A stretch of 27,112 bases of DNA from a virus, in IMG/VR virus record IMGVR_UViG_3300009488_002389, positions 1 to 27,112 of that record. The stretch is one strand, 5' to 3'. The position numbers and the translations under genes are program-made. A model generated the notes under the pieces. It did not search any database. It was not told where the DNA came from and was given only the letters and a program-made list of their open reading frames with translations. Shown here in pieces: positions 8,189 to 15,303 of this stretch. The stretch's first letter is position 1; every line of letters starts with the position of its first letter.

Positions 8189-8617
8189 TTACTTGTAAAA
8201 AGGAATAGTAAAAAGATGGCTGCCTTTTACCCATTCGACGCTAAAATGTAGCCATGTTACCGTGTTTTTCTCTATCACAGTTAGCCCCCAGTCTCTATAT
8301 ACGTTTTCATAATTGTCTATTATATCTTTTTGCAGTTCAAAAAAATCTATTTTTTGAAAAACCAGATCAGCAGCCATCCCTCTTTTGTGCGCAGATAAAG
8401 GAGCCCCTATCGAGTTAGGCATACGAAACCCCGAATCATCTCTTAAGCCCTCCTTATAGAGATCATTAATAGTTATGGGTACATTAAACCGATCCCTGAA
8501 TTTCTGACATATAACTGGTACTAAGGGATGAATAAACCGTGTGCTCATCTCTCCGAACCTATTAAAGATTCGGAGAGGTACAAATTCCTGAAGATAAAAA
8601 TTATTACTTAATTTCAT
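8189..8617 (-). CDS. Endolysin, M15 family peptidase
   Basis: A 142-residue single-domain zinc peptidase of the M15 (M15A/VanY-like) group: SAHKRGMAADL gives the SxHxxGxAxD signature (H77, D84) and WLHFS supplies the third zinc ligand (H124). It would cut peptide cross-bridges of host peptidoglycan at lysis. There is no signal peptide and no cell-wall-binding domain, so it needs a holin, and the compact form suits a Gram-negative-type wall. It is the last gene of the lysis cassette. Its ATG lies 14 nt inside the holin candidate gene, implying translational coupling. The region between it and the polymerase (8167-8188) shows no strong terminator. Confidence 0.88.
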   Translation of the reverse strand: MKLSNNFYLQEFVPLRIFNRFGEMSTRFIHPLVPVICQKFRDRFNVPITINDLYKEGLRDDSGFRMPNSIGAPLSAHKRGMAADLVFQKIDFFELQKDIIDNYENVYRDWGLTVIEKNTVTWLHFSVEWVKGSHLFTIPFYK

Positions 8618-8798
8618 TACTAGGTTTGGTAGAAGGATACTTATCTTGTAGATAGGTTTTACCGCCTATTAAGGCGGTCCCCATGCCACATAGCATTATC
8701 ATAGCCTGAAACGCATTAGGCTCCGTTTTGATAAATCCATATGCCAGGCCGCCGCAAATCAGCAAAATACTTATAATTTTACTTATGGTCCATTTCAT
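8604..8798 (-). CDS. Holin candidate (two membrane segments)
   Basis: A 64-residue protein with two predicted membrane segments, residues about 5-23 (ISKIISILLICGGLAYGF) and 29-46 (AFQAMIMLCGMGTALIG), joined by a short KTEPN turn, and a charged hydrophilic C-terminal tail. This two-helix hairpin plus overlap with an endolysin gene is the class II holin pattern, though sequence alone does not prove the function. A GGAG ribosome site lies 6 nt before ATG 8798. It sits between the spanin-like gene and the endolysin in one cassette. It could instead be a pinholin or antiholin. Confidence 0.7.
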   Translation of the reverse strand: MKWTISKIISILLICGGLAYGFIKTEPNAFQAMIMLCGMGTALIGGKTYLQDKYPSTKPSNEIK

Positions 8799-8811
8799 AA
8801 TTAACTCCTTT

Positions 8812-9126
8812 CTATTTATTATTTTCGATTAGCCACAAAATAAAAAGAATTCCAAGCCCGTAATTTTTATACGTGTTATCTTGTTTAAGACTTAAAATTT
8901 CTGATTTTAAGTCAAGTATCTCAATATCTTTAATAGCTATATTATTTGTTAAAAAATTATTAGCATTTTTTAAAAGTAGATTATTTTTTAATAAATGGGG
9001 ATACACAGGTAATTTATTTTGCATTTTTTTTATTTCTAAATCGCTGTAACCTATTTCAAACCCGCTGGCAATAATTAAATTACCTATAATGCAGTATAAC
9101 AAAAATACAATTGCTATTTTTTTCAT
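8812..9126 (-). CDS. Exported coiled-coil protein with C-terminal membrane anchor (spanin-like)
   Basis: A 104-residue protein when started at ATG 9126, which has GGAGGT 4 nt upstream; an in-frame TTG at 9138 overlaps that site and is unlikely. The N-terminus MKKIAIVFLLYCIIGNLIIASG is a signal peptide. A GFEIGYS motif follows, then a helical, leucine-rich, probably coiled-coil stretch (about 58-85), then a C-terminal membrane segment GLGILFILWLI (about 90-100). Sec signal plus C-terminal anchor is the topology of a unimolecular spanin, although no good lipobox is visible. It is the first gene of the lysis cassette. It has a clear paralogue at 16076-16489, with the same GxEhGYS motif and the same ending. 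Role inferred. Confidence 0.65.
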   Translation of the reverse strand: MKKIAIVFLLYCIIGNLIIASGFEIGYSDLEIKKMQNKLPVYPHLLKNNLLLKNANNFLTNNIAIKDIEILDLKSEILSLKQDNTYKNYGLGILFILWLIENNK

Positions 9127-9155
9127 ATAAACCTCCAATTTTATTATATCATTTA

Positions 9156-9183
9156 ATTATAAGTATCTGTTATTATGTGTCAA
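9156..9183 (-). promoter_or_regulatory. Consensus promoter of the lysis cassette
   Basis: On the minus strand a perfect TTGACA (9178-9183) is followed after 16 bp by a perfect TATAAT (9156-9161). The transcript would begin near 9149, about 23 nt before ATG 9126. It directs the spanin-like, holin and endolysin genes independently of the fibre genes upstream. A perfect consensus suggests strong basal activity unless a repressor acts here. Confidence 0.8.
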
Positions 9184-9190
9184 TTGGATA

Positions 9191-9373
9191 TCATTCCGCT
9201 ATCAAATTTTTGTATTCTAATTCCGTTTTACTGCCTAGTTCATTTTCTATTCTTTTTTCTCACATATATTTATCTGCTTTGTCCGGATTTTTGATAACTT
9301 GTATAATCCCGGTAGTTCGGCATTTATCTGGGGCAAGTTGTCCAAAATAATTAGATATAATCCTATTTTTCAC
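9191..9373 (-). pseudogene. Small gene coupled to the LamG gene, interrupted by an in-frame UGA
   Basis: A frame begins with GTG at 9373-9371, which overlaps the TGA stop of the LamG gene as GTGA. It encodes 37 residues (MKNRIISNYFGQLAPDKC at the start, ending DKADKYM), meets TGA at 9260-9262, and continues in the same frame for 22 codons (EKRIENELGSKTELEY, then KNLIAE) to TGA at 9191-9193. The part after the stop still looks like coding sequence: charged, amphipathic and stop-free. Either a TGG tryptophan codon mutated to TGA, or the stop is read through, or only the 37-residue product is made. TGA ends other genes here, so a reassigned code is unlikely. Small proteins after tail-fibre genes are common; I recognise no family. 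Confidence 0.5.
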
Positions 9374-10155
9374 AGCCCCAGCCCCCATTTAACATTCAAA
9401 TAATCTGTTAAAATATTTATTTGTTTGCTCGTCAATGCTTTATCAAAAATTAATACTTCCCCAATTTCTCCGGAGATACCCGAAGCCCCACTGGCAAGAT
9501 AAGAACCAATGCGTGATATGGCAGATGATACAGTTGTTGATACTGAACTTTTCGCGGTATCTCTAACCCCATTAATCCAGCCCTGAACAATTGGATTAAA
9601 ATATGTACATATCTGTAAAGTGAAGCCGGTATCTATCACAGTATCAAGAAAATTCGCTTGAACCCCTGCTTGTACGTGCCTTAAAAAGGCTGACCCCGAT
9701 GGTTTATAAAAAACTACTGGGGCTACTGCTAAACCCAATCCGATAGGATGCATAGTAGCAGATCCCCCGCTAACAAAATTATATTTACACACAATAACGA
9801 TCGTATATGCGTTTAGTGCGGGAGTTGGTCCGTATTCCATGACATCAACATTAAAATTTATAGTTTGCTTCCCAGCAAAATCTGATAACCTCGGTTGTAA
9901 AGATGGGGTACCCTGGGCGGCATTAAAATTATTGCCCGATTTATCATACCATTGCGTTACAAAATCCCCATTTAAAGATATAGTATCGTCATCTTGTGCA
10001 TCAAACCAGGCTAAAGGTTCAAAAATTTCAGGGCTAAATATTCCAATTCGCGCATTCCCGGAAATAGTGGCTGTCCCAGAAATAGTAACTGCGTTTATAG
10101 CTTTAGATACTAAAATCAAGCAAATTACCATAGATATCAAAATTGTTTTTTTCAT
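9370..10155 (-). CDS. Exported LamG/concanavalin A-like lectin protein
   Basis: A 261-residue protein with a good Sec signal peptide (MKKTILISMVICLILVSK, cleavage likely after INA near residue 22). A LamG-type domain follows from about residue 48: AWFDAQDDDTI, then VTQWYDKSGNNFNAAQ, and ends with GEIGEVLIFDKALTSKQ and YLNVKWGL, the usual closing strands. Such domains bind carbohydrate or surface glycans. It sits last in the tail-fibre gene run, where receptor-binding proteins usually lie, yet the signal peptide would send it out of the cytoplasm. GGAG lies about 6 nt before ATG 10155. It is preceded by the 584-residue fibre-like gene (16-bp gap). Role: phage adhesin or host-surface modifier; undetermined. 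Confidence 0.75.
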   Translation of the reverse strand: MKKTILISMVICLILVSKAINAVTISGTATISGNARIGIFSPEIFEPLAWFDAQDDDTISLNGDFVTQWYDKSGNNFNAAQGTPSLQPRLSDFAGKQTINFNVDVMEYGPTPALNAYTIVIVCKYNFVSGGSATMHPIGLGLAVAPVVFYKPSGSAFLRHVQAGVQANFLDTVIDTGFTLQICTYFNPIVQGWINGVRDTAKSSVSTTVSSAISRIGSYLASGASGISGEIGEVLIFDKALTSKQINILTDYLNVKWGLGL

Positions 10156-10171
10156 GTTGTCTCCTTATAGA

Positions 10172-11926
10172 TTATTTTTTTATGACGCATCTCATCTCAG
10201 TTATAGTTGCGTTTGCAGCAAGTGCAGATCTGCGTTCAACATAAATAGCAATCCCTTCATCTGTATTAAGCAATATTAATCCAGAAAATCCAACCGGCAA
10301 AGTGTGCGTATTATCAGGTGATACTATTACGCCTCTAGCGCCGACCGTAAAATTGCCAGTCACGGAGCGTTTCATCACCATAGGTGCAAAAGCTCTTGCT
10401 GCGGCTACCGAGGACTCTATGGATAATTCACCGTCAATATCTAAAACAACAGACTCCAAACCCGTATAAATAATATATCCCTGATCAGCCCCATCATTAG
10501 TTCTGTAATAATTTATCCCTGTACCGGATGTTGTAAAATTAACGGTCGCGCCTCCTAGATTTTCAGACACATAAAATGTGGCCGCATTTATAGTTACCAC
10601 ATAATATTCAACATCTTCTGATAATCCTGTCGGTAATGTAGAACCCCCTTCCGTTTTAAGCGTCAACGAATCGTTTGAGGATAGCTCGTGATCAATTGCG
10701 GCGGTTATTATATCGGTATCGGCATTAAAAGTGCACTCTATTTGATGCGTCATGCGCTCCTCTATTTGCATATCTATAAACGTTGCATTTATTGATACTG
10801 GTGTGTTTTGCGCGGGTATCAACGTTAAATCTGTATTATCGCTTATCTGTATTTGTCCAATAACAGTAGAATCCGGCACATCAGCGCAATTAACAAAAGA
10901 TATGAATTTGTCCGTTTGATCCCTTGATCCTGGGGCAAAGGTTCCACCTCCAAAACTACGAGTATCAAGTATGCTATTACTAGCCCGTACCCCCTTTGTA
11001 TTAAGTGTTTTCGGGAAATTAAACATATATTCATTGGATTGCGGGATAAAATTGCCTCCTAAAATAGTTAAACTTTCATTATTACCTGAGACTGTTAAAT
11101 GTACGGCACCAGGAATATTAAAGCCATTGCGGAAAAGAGTTGGTGTAAAAGTTACAGCTTCGCAATTTTCTAGTTTTAAACCAAATCCAAAAAATTCAAA
11201 ATTGACTGCACGAAAAGATATAATTTTTTTACGGACGGTTCCCAAATCCAGCCAACCAGCGGCTAAATTTTCTTCCCAAATCATAAAGTTAAAAACGGAA
11301 TCGTCAGCGGTTATATCAAATAATGTATTACTATTAAATACATCGATAAATGATGTTAGTTTTGTCACAAAAAATCCAAATGCAGCATCAGCTACCAAAA
11401 ACGGTCCGGAGCCGACATAAGCAAAATTAAGATTAAATAGGGAAGGTGAATTTGAAACATCTAACCTATATGGAAGTACAAATGTTTCTTCACTTCCACC
11501 ACGATAATATTTATTCTCAAGAATAATCCTATCTCCAGACGGCGCAGGCAAATCAAATATTGAATTAACTATTACTAAATCTACCCCAGTGGCAGCTTTC
11601 CATTTCAGCCCATCCCAAAAACGAGAAGTAACATGAGAATTATCAAAAGTCATCGCCCCTGTTCCCATTCCCTCTAAATTCAGAACCTGTGTATTCGTCA
11701 TATTTGGAAACGGATACGAATAAGTCGATGTGGTAATTATTTCAGGTGTAACATCTAAATCCCCCTGCGGTTGTGTAGTCCCAATACCTAAATTGCCCGC
11801 ATCATCAATTACGACATTGGGCGACGGTATTTGGCCGGATTTTTTTATGATGCTATTGGAATCAGCTAAAACAGTAGTCAAAAGAAAAACTGTAAATAAA
11901 ATTATAGAACAAGCCGCTTTTTTCAT
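10172..11926 (-). CDS. Large exported fibre-like protein with GIGTT motif
   Basis: A 584-residue protein starting with a signal peptide (MKKAACSIILFTVFLLTTVLA, cleavage before DSN). Just after it, NVVIDDAGNLGIGTTQPQGD is the GIGTxxP element frequent in phage tail fibres and surface fibres. The rest is beta-rich, with repeated short strand/turn patterns (about residues 150-330 suggestive of a beta-helix) and a later region with ITAAIDHELSSNDSLTLKT and YVVTINAATFYVSENLGG, resembling a carbohydrate-binding or appendage domain. There is no recognisable enzymatic motif. Its ATG overlaps the stop of the 120-residue gene (ATGA). It probably forms an adhesive or fibre structure. Whether it assembles on the virion or the cell surface is the open question. 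Confidence 0.7.
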   Translation of the reverse strand: MKKAACSIILFTVFLLTTVLADSNSIIKKSGQIPSPNVVIDDAGNLGIGTTQPQGDLDVTPEIITTSTYSYPFPNMTNTQVLNLEGMGTGAMTFDNSHVTSRFWDGLKWKAATGVDLVIVNSIFDLPAPSGDRIILENKYYRGGSEETFVLPYRLDVSNSPSLFNLNFAYVGSGPFLVADAAFGFFVTKLTSFIDVFNSNTLFDITADDSVFNFMIWEENLAAGWLDLGTVRKKIISFRAVNFEFFGFGLKLENCEAVTFTPTLFRNGFNIPGAVHLTVSGNNESLTILGGNFIPQSNEYMFNFPKTLNTKGVRASNSILDTRSFGGGTFAPGSRDQTDKFISFVNCADVPDSTVIGQIQISDNTDLTLIPAQNTPVSINATFIDMQIEERMTHQIECTFNADTDIITAAIDHELSSNDSLTLKTEGGSTLPTGLSEDVEYYVVTINAATFYVSENLGGATVNFTTSGTGINYYRTNDGADQGYIIYTGLESVVLDIDGELSIESSVAAARAFAPMVMKRSVTGNFTVGARGVIVSPDNTHTLPVGFSGLILLNTDEGIAIYVERRSALAANATITEMRCVIKK

Positions 11927-12285
11927 TTAATTATCGGCAGCCAAAATATAGTTGTTGGACATTCTCCCCGGCTATTGGTTGCGACTATTTTATAATAATC
12001 ATCTTTTTTTACGATAAAATTTAGGCTCGCGCGAGAGATAAAAACACGCCTATCATCCCAATGTTCAGAGCTTGCCATTGCTACCATTGTTGTAGGGGTA
12101 GCCGATGAATCTGAATAGGCTATAATTTTTCCTTTATCGCTGATATTATCCGCATTAATATGCGCTATTATTAAGCCGTCAGCTTCTGCTCTATATGTAC
12201 TCCCAGCATTTTTAGTTAGCCAGGCCCCCGATATACCTCCGGTAATAGCCGCGGCCAGCAGCATCGCTAAAAATAATTTTTTCAT
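11923..12285 (-). CDS. Small exported protein of the fibre cluster
   Basis: A 120-residue protein from ATG 12285, chosen because GAGGT lies about 7 nt upstream and because a clean signal peptide starts here (MKKLFLAMLLAAAITGGISG, cleavage near residue 20); a frame extension upstream to 12342 merely overlaps the preceding gene. The mature part (AWLTKNAGSTYRAEADGLII) is predicted beta-rich and ends RGECPTTIFWLPIIK. The pattern of strands and the DDYYKIVATNS segment resemble small appendage or fibre-tip domains, but I do not recognise a family. It lies 4 bp after the 341-residue gene and overlaps the 584-residue gene by ATGA, so it is in the same translation unit. Confidence 0.65.
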   Translation of the reverse strand: MKKLFLAMLLAAAITGGISGAWLTKNAGSTYRAEADGLIIAHINADNISDKGKIIAYSDSSATPTTMVAMASSEHWDDRRVFISRASLNFIVKKDDYYKIVATNSRGECPTTIFWLPIIK

Positions 12286-12289
12286 ACGA

Positions 12290-13315
12290 TTACCTCGATG
12301 GTAAAACTTTAAAATAATCAAACTCAGTAAAATGGGCTGCATTTTCTTCAGTTTTATCTTGCATCATTTTTTGTTGAAGATTTGTAGGAACATTAGTGGA
12401 CACAGTTCCTTGGGACGCGCCATCGATAAACCACTCTAAGGTGGTGTCACTTGTAAAAATTACTGAAAATTTAATTTCAGCTGTTGTCGCTGCTTGTCCG
12501 GTATCCGTTGTGGTGCTGCCGCCGTTTGATACCTCTAAGGTCCAAATGTTAGAACCTGCATTATTTTTAATAACTCGGACATAATCGTTTCCCCAGCCCG
12601 ATCCCGCTTCTTTTAGTCCAAAAGCACATTGCATATTATTTGTTTGTTCTAGCTGCAGCCTGACAAGAAATGACGGCCGCTTAGTATTTATGTACATACA
12701 GATATCGTTATCATCATAGGATCGCGCATCACCATTTATCGCGCCGGTAGTTAATCTAACCCAGCCATTTGCTTTTGATAAAAACGTTGTTGATCCGGTT
12801 GATTCATCTACTGTCCAATTAGCGTTTAAGAATCCCCAAAACTCATGAATATCTATAGGATTAGTCTGATTAAGGTTACCGCTCACCTCTAAAGCTATGC
12901 CCAAATGGCCGGATACTTGACCTACCAAAAAATTATTTTTTATATATGAATTGTTACTTGCATTAAATAAAACATTTATATTGCCGGATGCGTCTTCCGC
13001 ACTAATTACAGAATTCTGGTTAGCATTTGTAACCTTGAAAATGCCATCAACATGCAATTGTACAGTAGGATTATTTGTCCCTATGCCAACTTGGCCCCCA
13101 TCTTCAATAAAAATACCTAAATTACCGGCGTCATCAAATATATATAGCCCATTGGCATCACGAGCATTTATAGTTGATAGCGACATTTCAGTATTAATGA
13201 GTTCAGCTAGTATAGTATTTTGCGGGTTTGCTAAGCGTCCGAAAGAATCTACATATCCACCGTAGCAAGTTAGCGTAAGAATAAACATGAGTAATGCTGA
13301 AAATAATATTTTCAT
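12290..13315 (-). CDS. Exported fibre-like protein with FGRLA motif and lectin-like C-terminal domain
   Basis: A 341-residue protein with a hydrophobic export signal (MKILFSALLMFILTLTCYGG). Next comes DSFGRLANPQNTILAELI, resembling the FGRLRVS element of phage fibre proteins, then NGLYIFDDAGNLGIF and QVGIGTNNPTVQLHVDG, the GIGTxNP element shared with the neighbouring fibre genes. Residues about 170-335 look like a concanavalin A-like sandwich (FLVRLQLEQTNN, WTLEVSNGG, TLEWFIDGASQGTV). The start overlaps the upstream stop as ATGA. The 76-residue protein encoded just upstream repeats its first 45 residues in shortened form. Likely a receptor- or glycan-binding surface protein; virion location not established. 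Confidence 0.7.
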   Translation of the reverse strand: MKILFSALLMFILTLTCYGGYVDSFGRLANPQNTILAELINTEMSLSTINARDANGLYIFDDAGNLGIFIEDGGQVGIGTNNPTVQLHVDGIFKVTNANQNSVISAEDASGNINVLFNASNNSYIKNNFLVGQVSGHLGIALEVSGNLNQTNPIDIHEFWGFLNANWTVDESTGSTTFLSKANGWVRLTTGAINGDARSYDDNDICMYINTKRPSFLVRLQLEQTNNMQCAFGLKEAGSGWGNDYVRVIKNNAGSNIWTLEVSNGGSTTTDTGQAATTAEIKFSVIFTSDTTLEWFIDGASQGTVSTNVPTNLQQKMMQDKTEENAAHFTEFDYFKVLPSR

Positions 13316-13542
13316 GGATTTACATTTTCTATCAGAATAGTGTTTTGAGCGCTAGCCATCTGTTTAAAACTGGTTATCTGATTTTTAGTGGCTATCAGTT
13401 CTATTAAATTTGTATTTTGTGGGCTCGCTAAGCGTCCAAAGATTCCTATATGGGCGTATGTACGGGTAGCTAGCGTTACTAAAATAAGTAATACAGCTAA
13501 AATTAGGACTAGCAATAATAAGTTATTAATCTTTTGATACAT
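13312..13542 (-). CDS. Short exported or anchored protein, truncated paralogue of the next gene's N-terminus
   Basis: A 76-residue protein with a long hydrophobic N-terminal segment (about 8-25, LLLLVLILAVLLILVTLA) and possible cleavage after TYA near residue 30. The remainder contains FGRLASPQNTNLIELIAT, nearly the same as FGRLANPQNTILAELINT of the 341-residue protein, followed by a degenerate second copy (MASAQNTILIENVN). It lacks the GIGT and lectin parts, so it looks like a partial duplication of that gene. It overlaps the upstream coiled-coil gene by 17 bp and the downstream gene by 4 bp. A GGGAG lies 13 nt before ATG 13542, so coupling probably drives translation. Function unknown. Confidence 0.6.
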   Translation of the reverse strand: MYQKINNLLLLVLILAVLLILVTLATRTYAHIGIFGRLASPQNTNLIELIATKNQITSFKQMASAQNTILIENVNP

Positions 13543-13837
13543 GTTTTATCAGTAGCTCCCTTATGTCTTTAATATCATCTTTTAGTTCACTTACTGTGTC
13601 GTTTAAGTTACTTATTTTAGTTTCAATAGTCTGAAGCCGCAGCCCAAATTTTTCATTGGTGTGCTTATCATTTTTAGTCACTGATATCTGTAGACGTTCT
13701 TCTGCCGCATTAGAGTTATCTTTTATTTGTTTTGTTAATTTTTTCATATTTATTAAATACACTCCAATTATGATTATATCAAAAATAAGGTAATAGGGTA
13801 CTCCTATCTTTTCCAAAATTTGAAGTAAAGCGCTCAT
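13526..13837 (-). CDS. N-terminally anchored coiled-coil protein
   Basis: A 103-residue protein with one membrane segment (residues about 13-30, PYYLIFDIIIIGVYLI) and a long charged helix from 32 to 100 with heptad-like leucine/isoleucine spacing (LQTIETKISNLNDTVSEL). This is the shape of an inner-membrane spanin subunit or of small XhlA-like phage membrane proteins, but no family is certain. Its ATG overlaps the TGA of the upstream gene (ATGA). It sits in the fibre operon, away from the endolysin, which weakens a lysis assignment. Confidence 0.6.
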   Translation of the reverse strand: MSALLQILEKIGVPYYLIFDIIIIGVYLINMKKLTKQIKDNSNAAEERLQISVTKNDKHTNEKFGLRLQTIETKISNLNDTVSELKDDIKDIRELLIKHVSKD

Positions 13838-14187
13838 CGTAAAAGATCAAATATTTTTTTAATTATTGAAAGAGTATCGCACGTAATTTTAGATTCTTGA
13901 TCAATTTGTTTAGCTGCTTTTTTAAGGTACTCTATTTCAGCATTTGTTAATAATAAAGGTAAACCTGTATCTTTTTTAGCGTCCCAAAAAGTCGCCTCAT
14001 TTTCAACTCTTATATTATAATTTTTTATTTCTTCTTGATTAATAGCTACTTTTTTAATAATATCTTGCCTGAGTGTCATATCAATTAGGTTACCCTGTGC
14101 CGGTAAGATATTAGTAAAATAAAGTCTTTCTTTAATTGATAGCTTTAAAACATTGTTAATGACTGCAGGCTCTACATTTTTTTGCAT
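13834..14187 (-). CDS. Hypothetical phage protein
   Basis: A 117-residue, mostly helical, charged protein without signal peptide or membrane segment. I recognise no domain. An AAAGGA site lies about 8 nt before ATG 14187. It follows the large fibre gene by 15 bp and overlaps the next gene by 4 bp, so it belongs to the same operon. Small helical proteins after fibre genes can be fibre chaperones, but nothing in the sequence proves this. Confidence 0.6.
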   Translation of the reverse strand: MQKNVEPAVINNVLKLSIKERLYFTNILPAQGNLIDMTLRQDIIKKVAINQEEIKNYNIRVENEATFWDAKKDTGLPLLLTNAEIEYLKKAAKQIDQESKITCDTLSIIKKIFDLLR

Positions 14188-14202
14188 GATTTTATTCCTT
14201 TC

Positions 14203-15303
14203 TTAAACACCTAGTTTTATTGTATTGTCATCGTCCGTATCTACCCATAATTCATCAGTTACTGCTCCAGCGCTCCCTTGAGTTGTGCCGGATTTAAGAT
14301 TGTATGCAAATATCCCGCCATCACTTTTTATTTCCATGCGCATTGTACCCAAATTGGTTGTAGTGGTAGCACCTGTAAAAAATTTTACAAGGGTTGCTGC
14401 ATCCCTTCCGTTTCTACCTCCACCGATAGCAGTAATATTATCTGATATATTTGCTCCCAAATGCATACCCACATAGCCCACAGATTCTGCATCAGCATAG
14501 TGAGAGCCTAATATACTGCCATCTTTATCTGTATTATTTGTTTCATTGCCTGATATTCTGAATTGCCCCAAAATATGTAGCCGATTACGAGGATTTGTAG
14601 TCCCCAGCCCAAGAAGCCCAGCTGCTGTTATCCTCATTTTTTCGGTGCCAGCTCTGGTAGTATTATTTGTGGCTGTATAAAGACGGACCTGTGTCGCTGC
14701 ATTGTGGGACGCTCCTCCGCCGCCCAATGACAACACGTTTTCGCCAAAATCAGAATAACTATATACTATTGCATAGCCCTCGACTTCTGCTGTCGAATCG
14801 TATTGAGATGCCAATAAAAAACCTGTTTTATTTGTCGTATCAATTTCACTTGAAGAAAGCCTAATTTTACTTTTAACATGCAAATCGTTTAACGGATTTG
14901 CGATACCTATTCCAACATTCCCAGCTGTTAAAATCCGCATTCTTTCTACTGTATTAGTAGAAAATATTGTATCACCTATCCCAACCCCATCCGTATTAGA
15001 TGCAAAAGCTAAACTCCCTGTACTAGTCATGCCTGTTGCTACTGCGGCTGCTGAGGTCATTACAGTTCCATCCGGAAATTGTACTCCGGATAAAGAGCTG
15101 ATTAATTTTTCAGCTGTTAGCTCTCCGGAAACTGTAAAACCACCAATTCCATTATTCTCTATGTAATTAATAGTTTTTAAGGTAATAGCGTCCAAATCAA
15201 TCTGTTTAGTTACGCCGCTTTGTACGGCCGCAAATATTTCAGAGCCGATTAAGGCCCCAGCAACCGGTAGATTACTTATAATCGAGTCGTTTGGATTAGG
15301 CAT
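14203..15303 (-). CDS. Tail fibre protein with internal duplication
   Basis: A 366-residue protein without a signal peptide, as expected for a virion fibre. The N-terminus (SIISNLPVAGALIGSEIFAA, then TKQIDLDAITL) matches the start of many phage tail proteins, and VQFPDGTVMTSAA is another fibre element. From about residue 125 two homologous modules of roughly 100 residues follow: NVGIGIANPLNDLHV to GTEKMRI, and LLGLGTTNPRNRLHI to GTMRMEI, each with GGG and AAT-V-(F/Y) elements. The end DELWVDTDDDNTIKLGV is a common fibre C-terminus; no S74 chaperone domain is present. It overlaps the upstream 129-residue gene by 8 bp and probably binds the host receptor. Confidence 0.8.
   Translation of the reverse strand: MPNPNDSIISNLPVAGALIGSEIFAAVQSGVTKQIDLDAITLKTINYIENNGIGGFTVSGELTAEKLISSLSGVQFPDGTVMTSAAAVATGMTSTGSLAFASNTDGVGIGDTIFSTNTVERMRILTAGNVGIGIANPLNDLHVKSKIRLSSSEIDTTNKTGFLLASQYDSTAEVEGYAIVYSYSDFGENVLSLGGGGASHNAATQVRLYTATNNTTRAGTEKMRITAAGLLGLGTTNPRNRLHILGQFRISGNETNNTDKDGSILGSHYADAESVGYVGMHLGANISDNITAIGGGRNGRDAATLVKFFTGATTTTNLGTMRMEIKSDGGIFAYNLKSGTTQGSAGAVTDELWVDTDDDNTIKLGV

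Noticed and set aside
9191-9373. UGA reassigned to an amino acid genome-wide
   Set aside because: TGA ends several genes here in ATGA or GTGA overlaps (for example at 13834, 11923 and 9370), so it is a normal stop.
9839-10279. Plus-strand open frame of 146 codons
   Set aside because: Overlaps two minus-strand genes with clear signal peptides and domains; no ribosome site.
10971-11420. Plus-strand open frame of 149 codons
   Set aside because: Antisense shadow of the 584-residue fibre-like gene.
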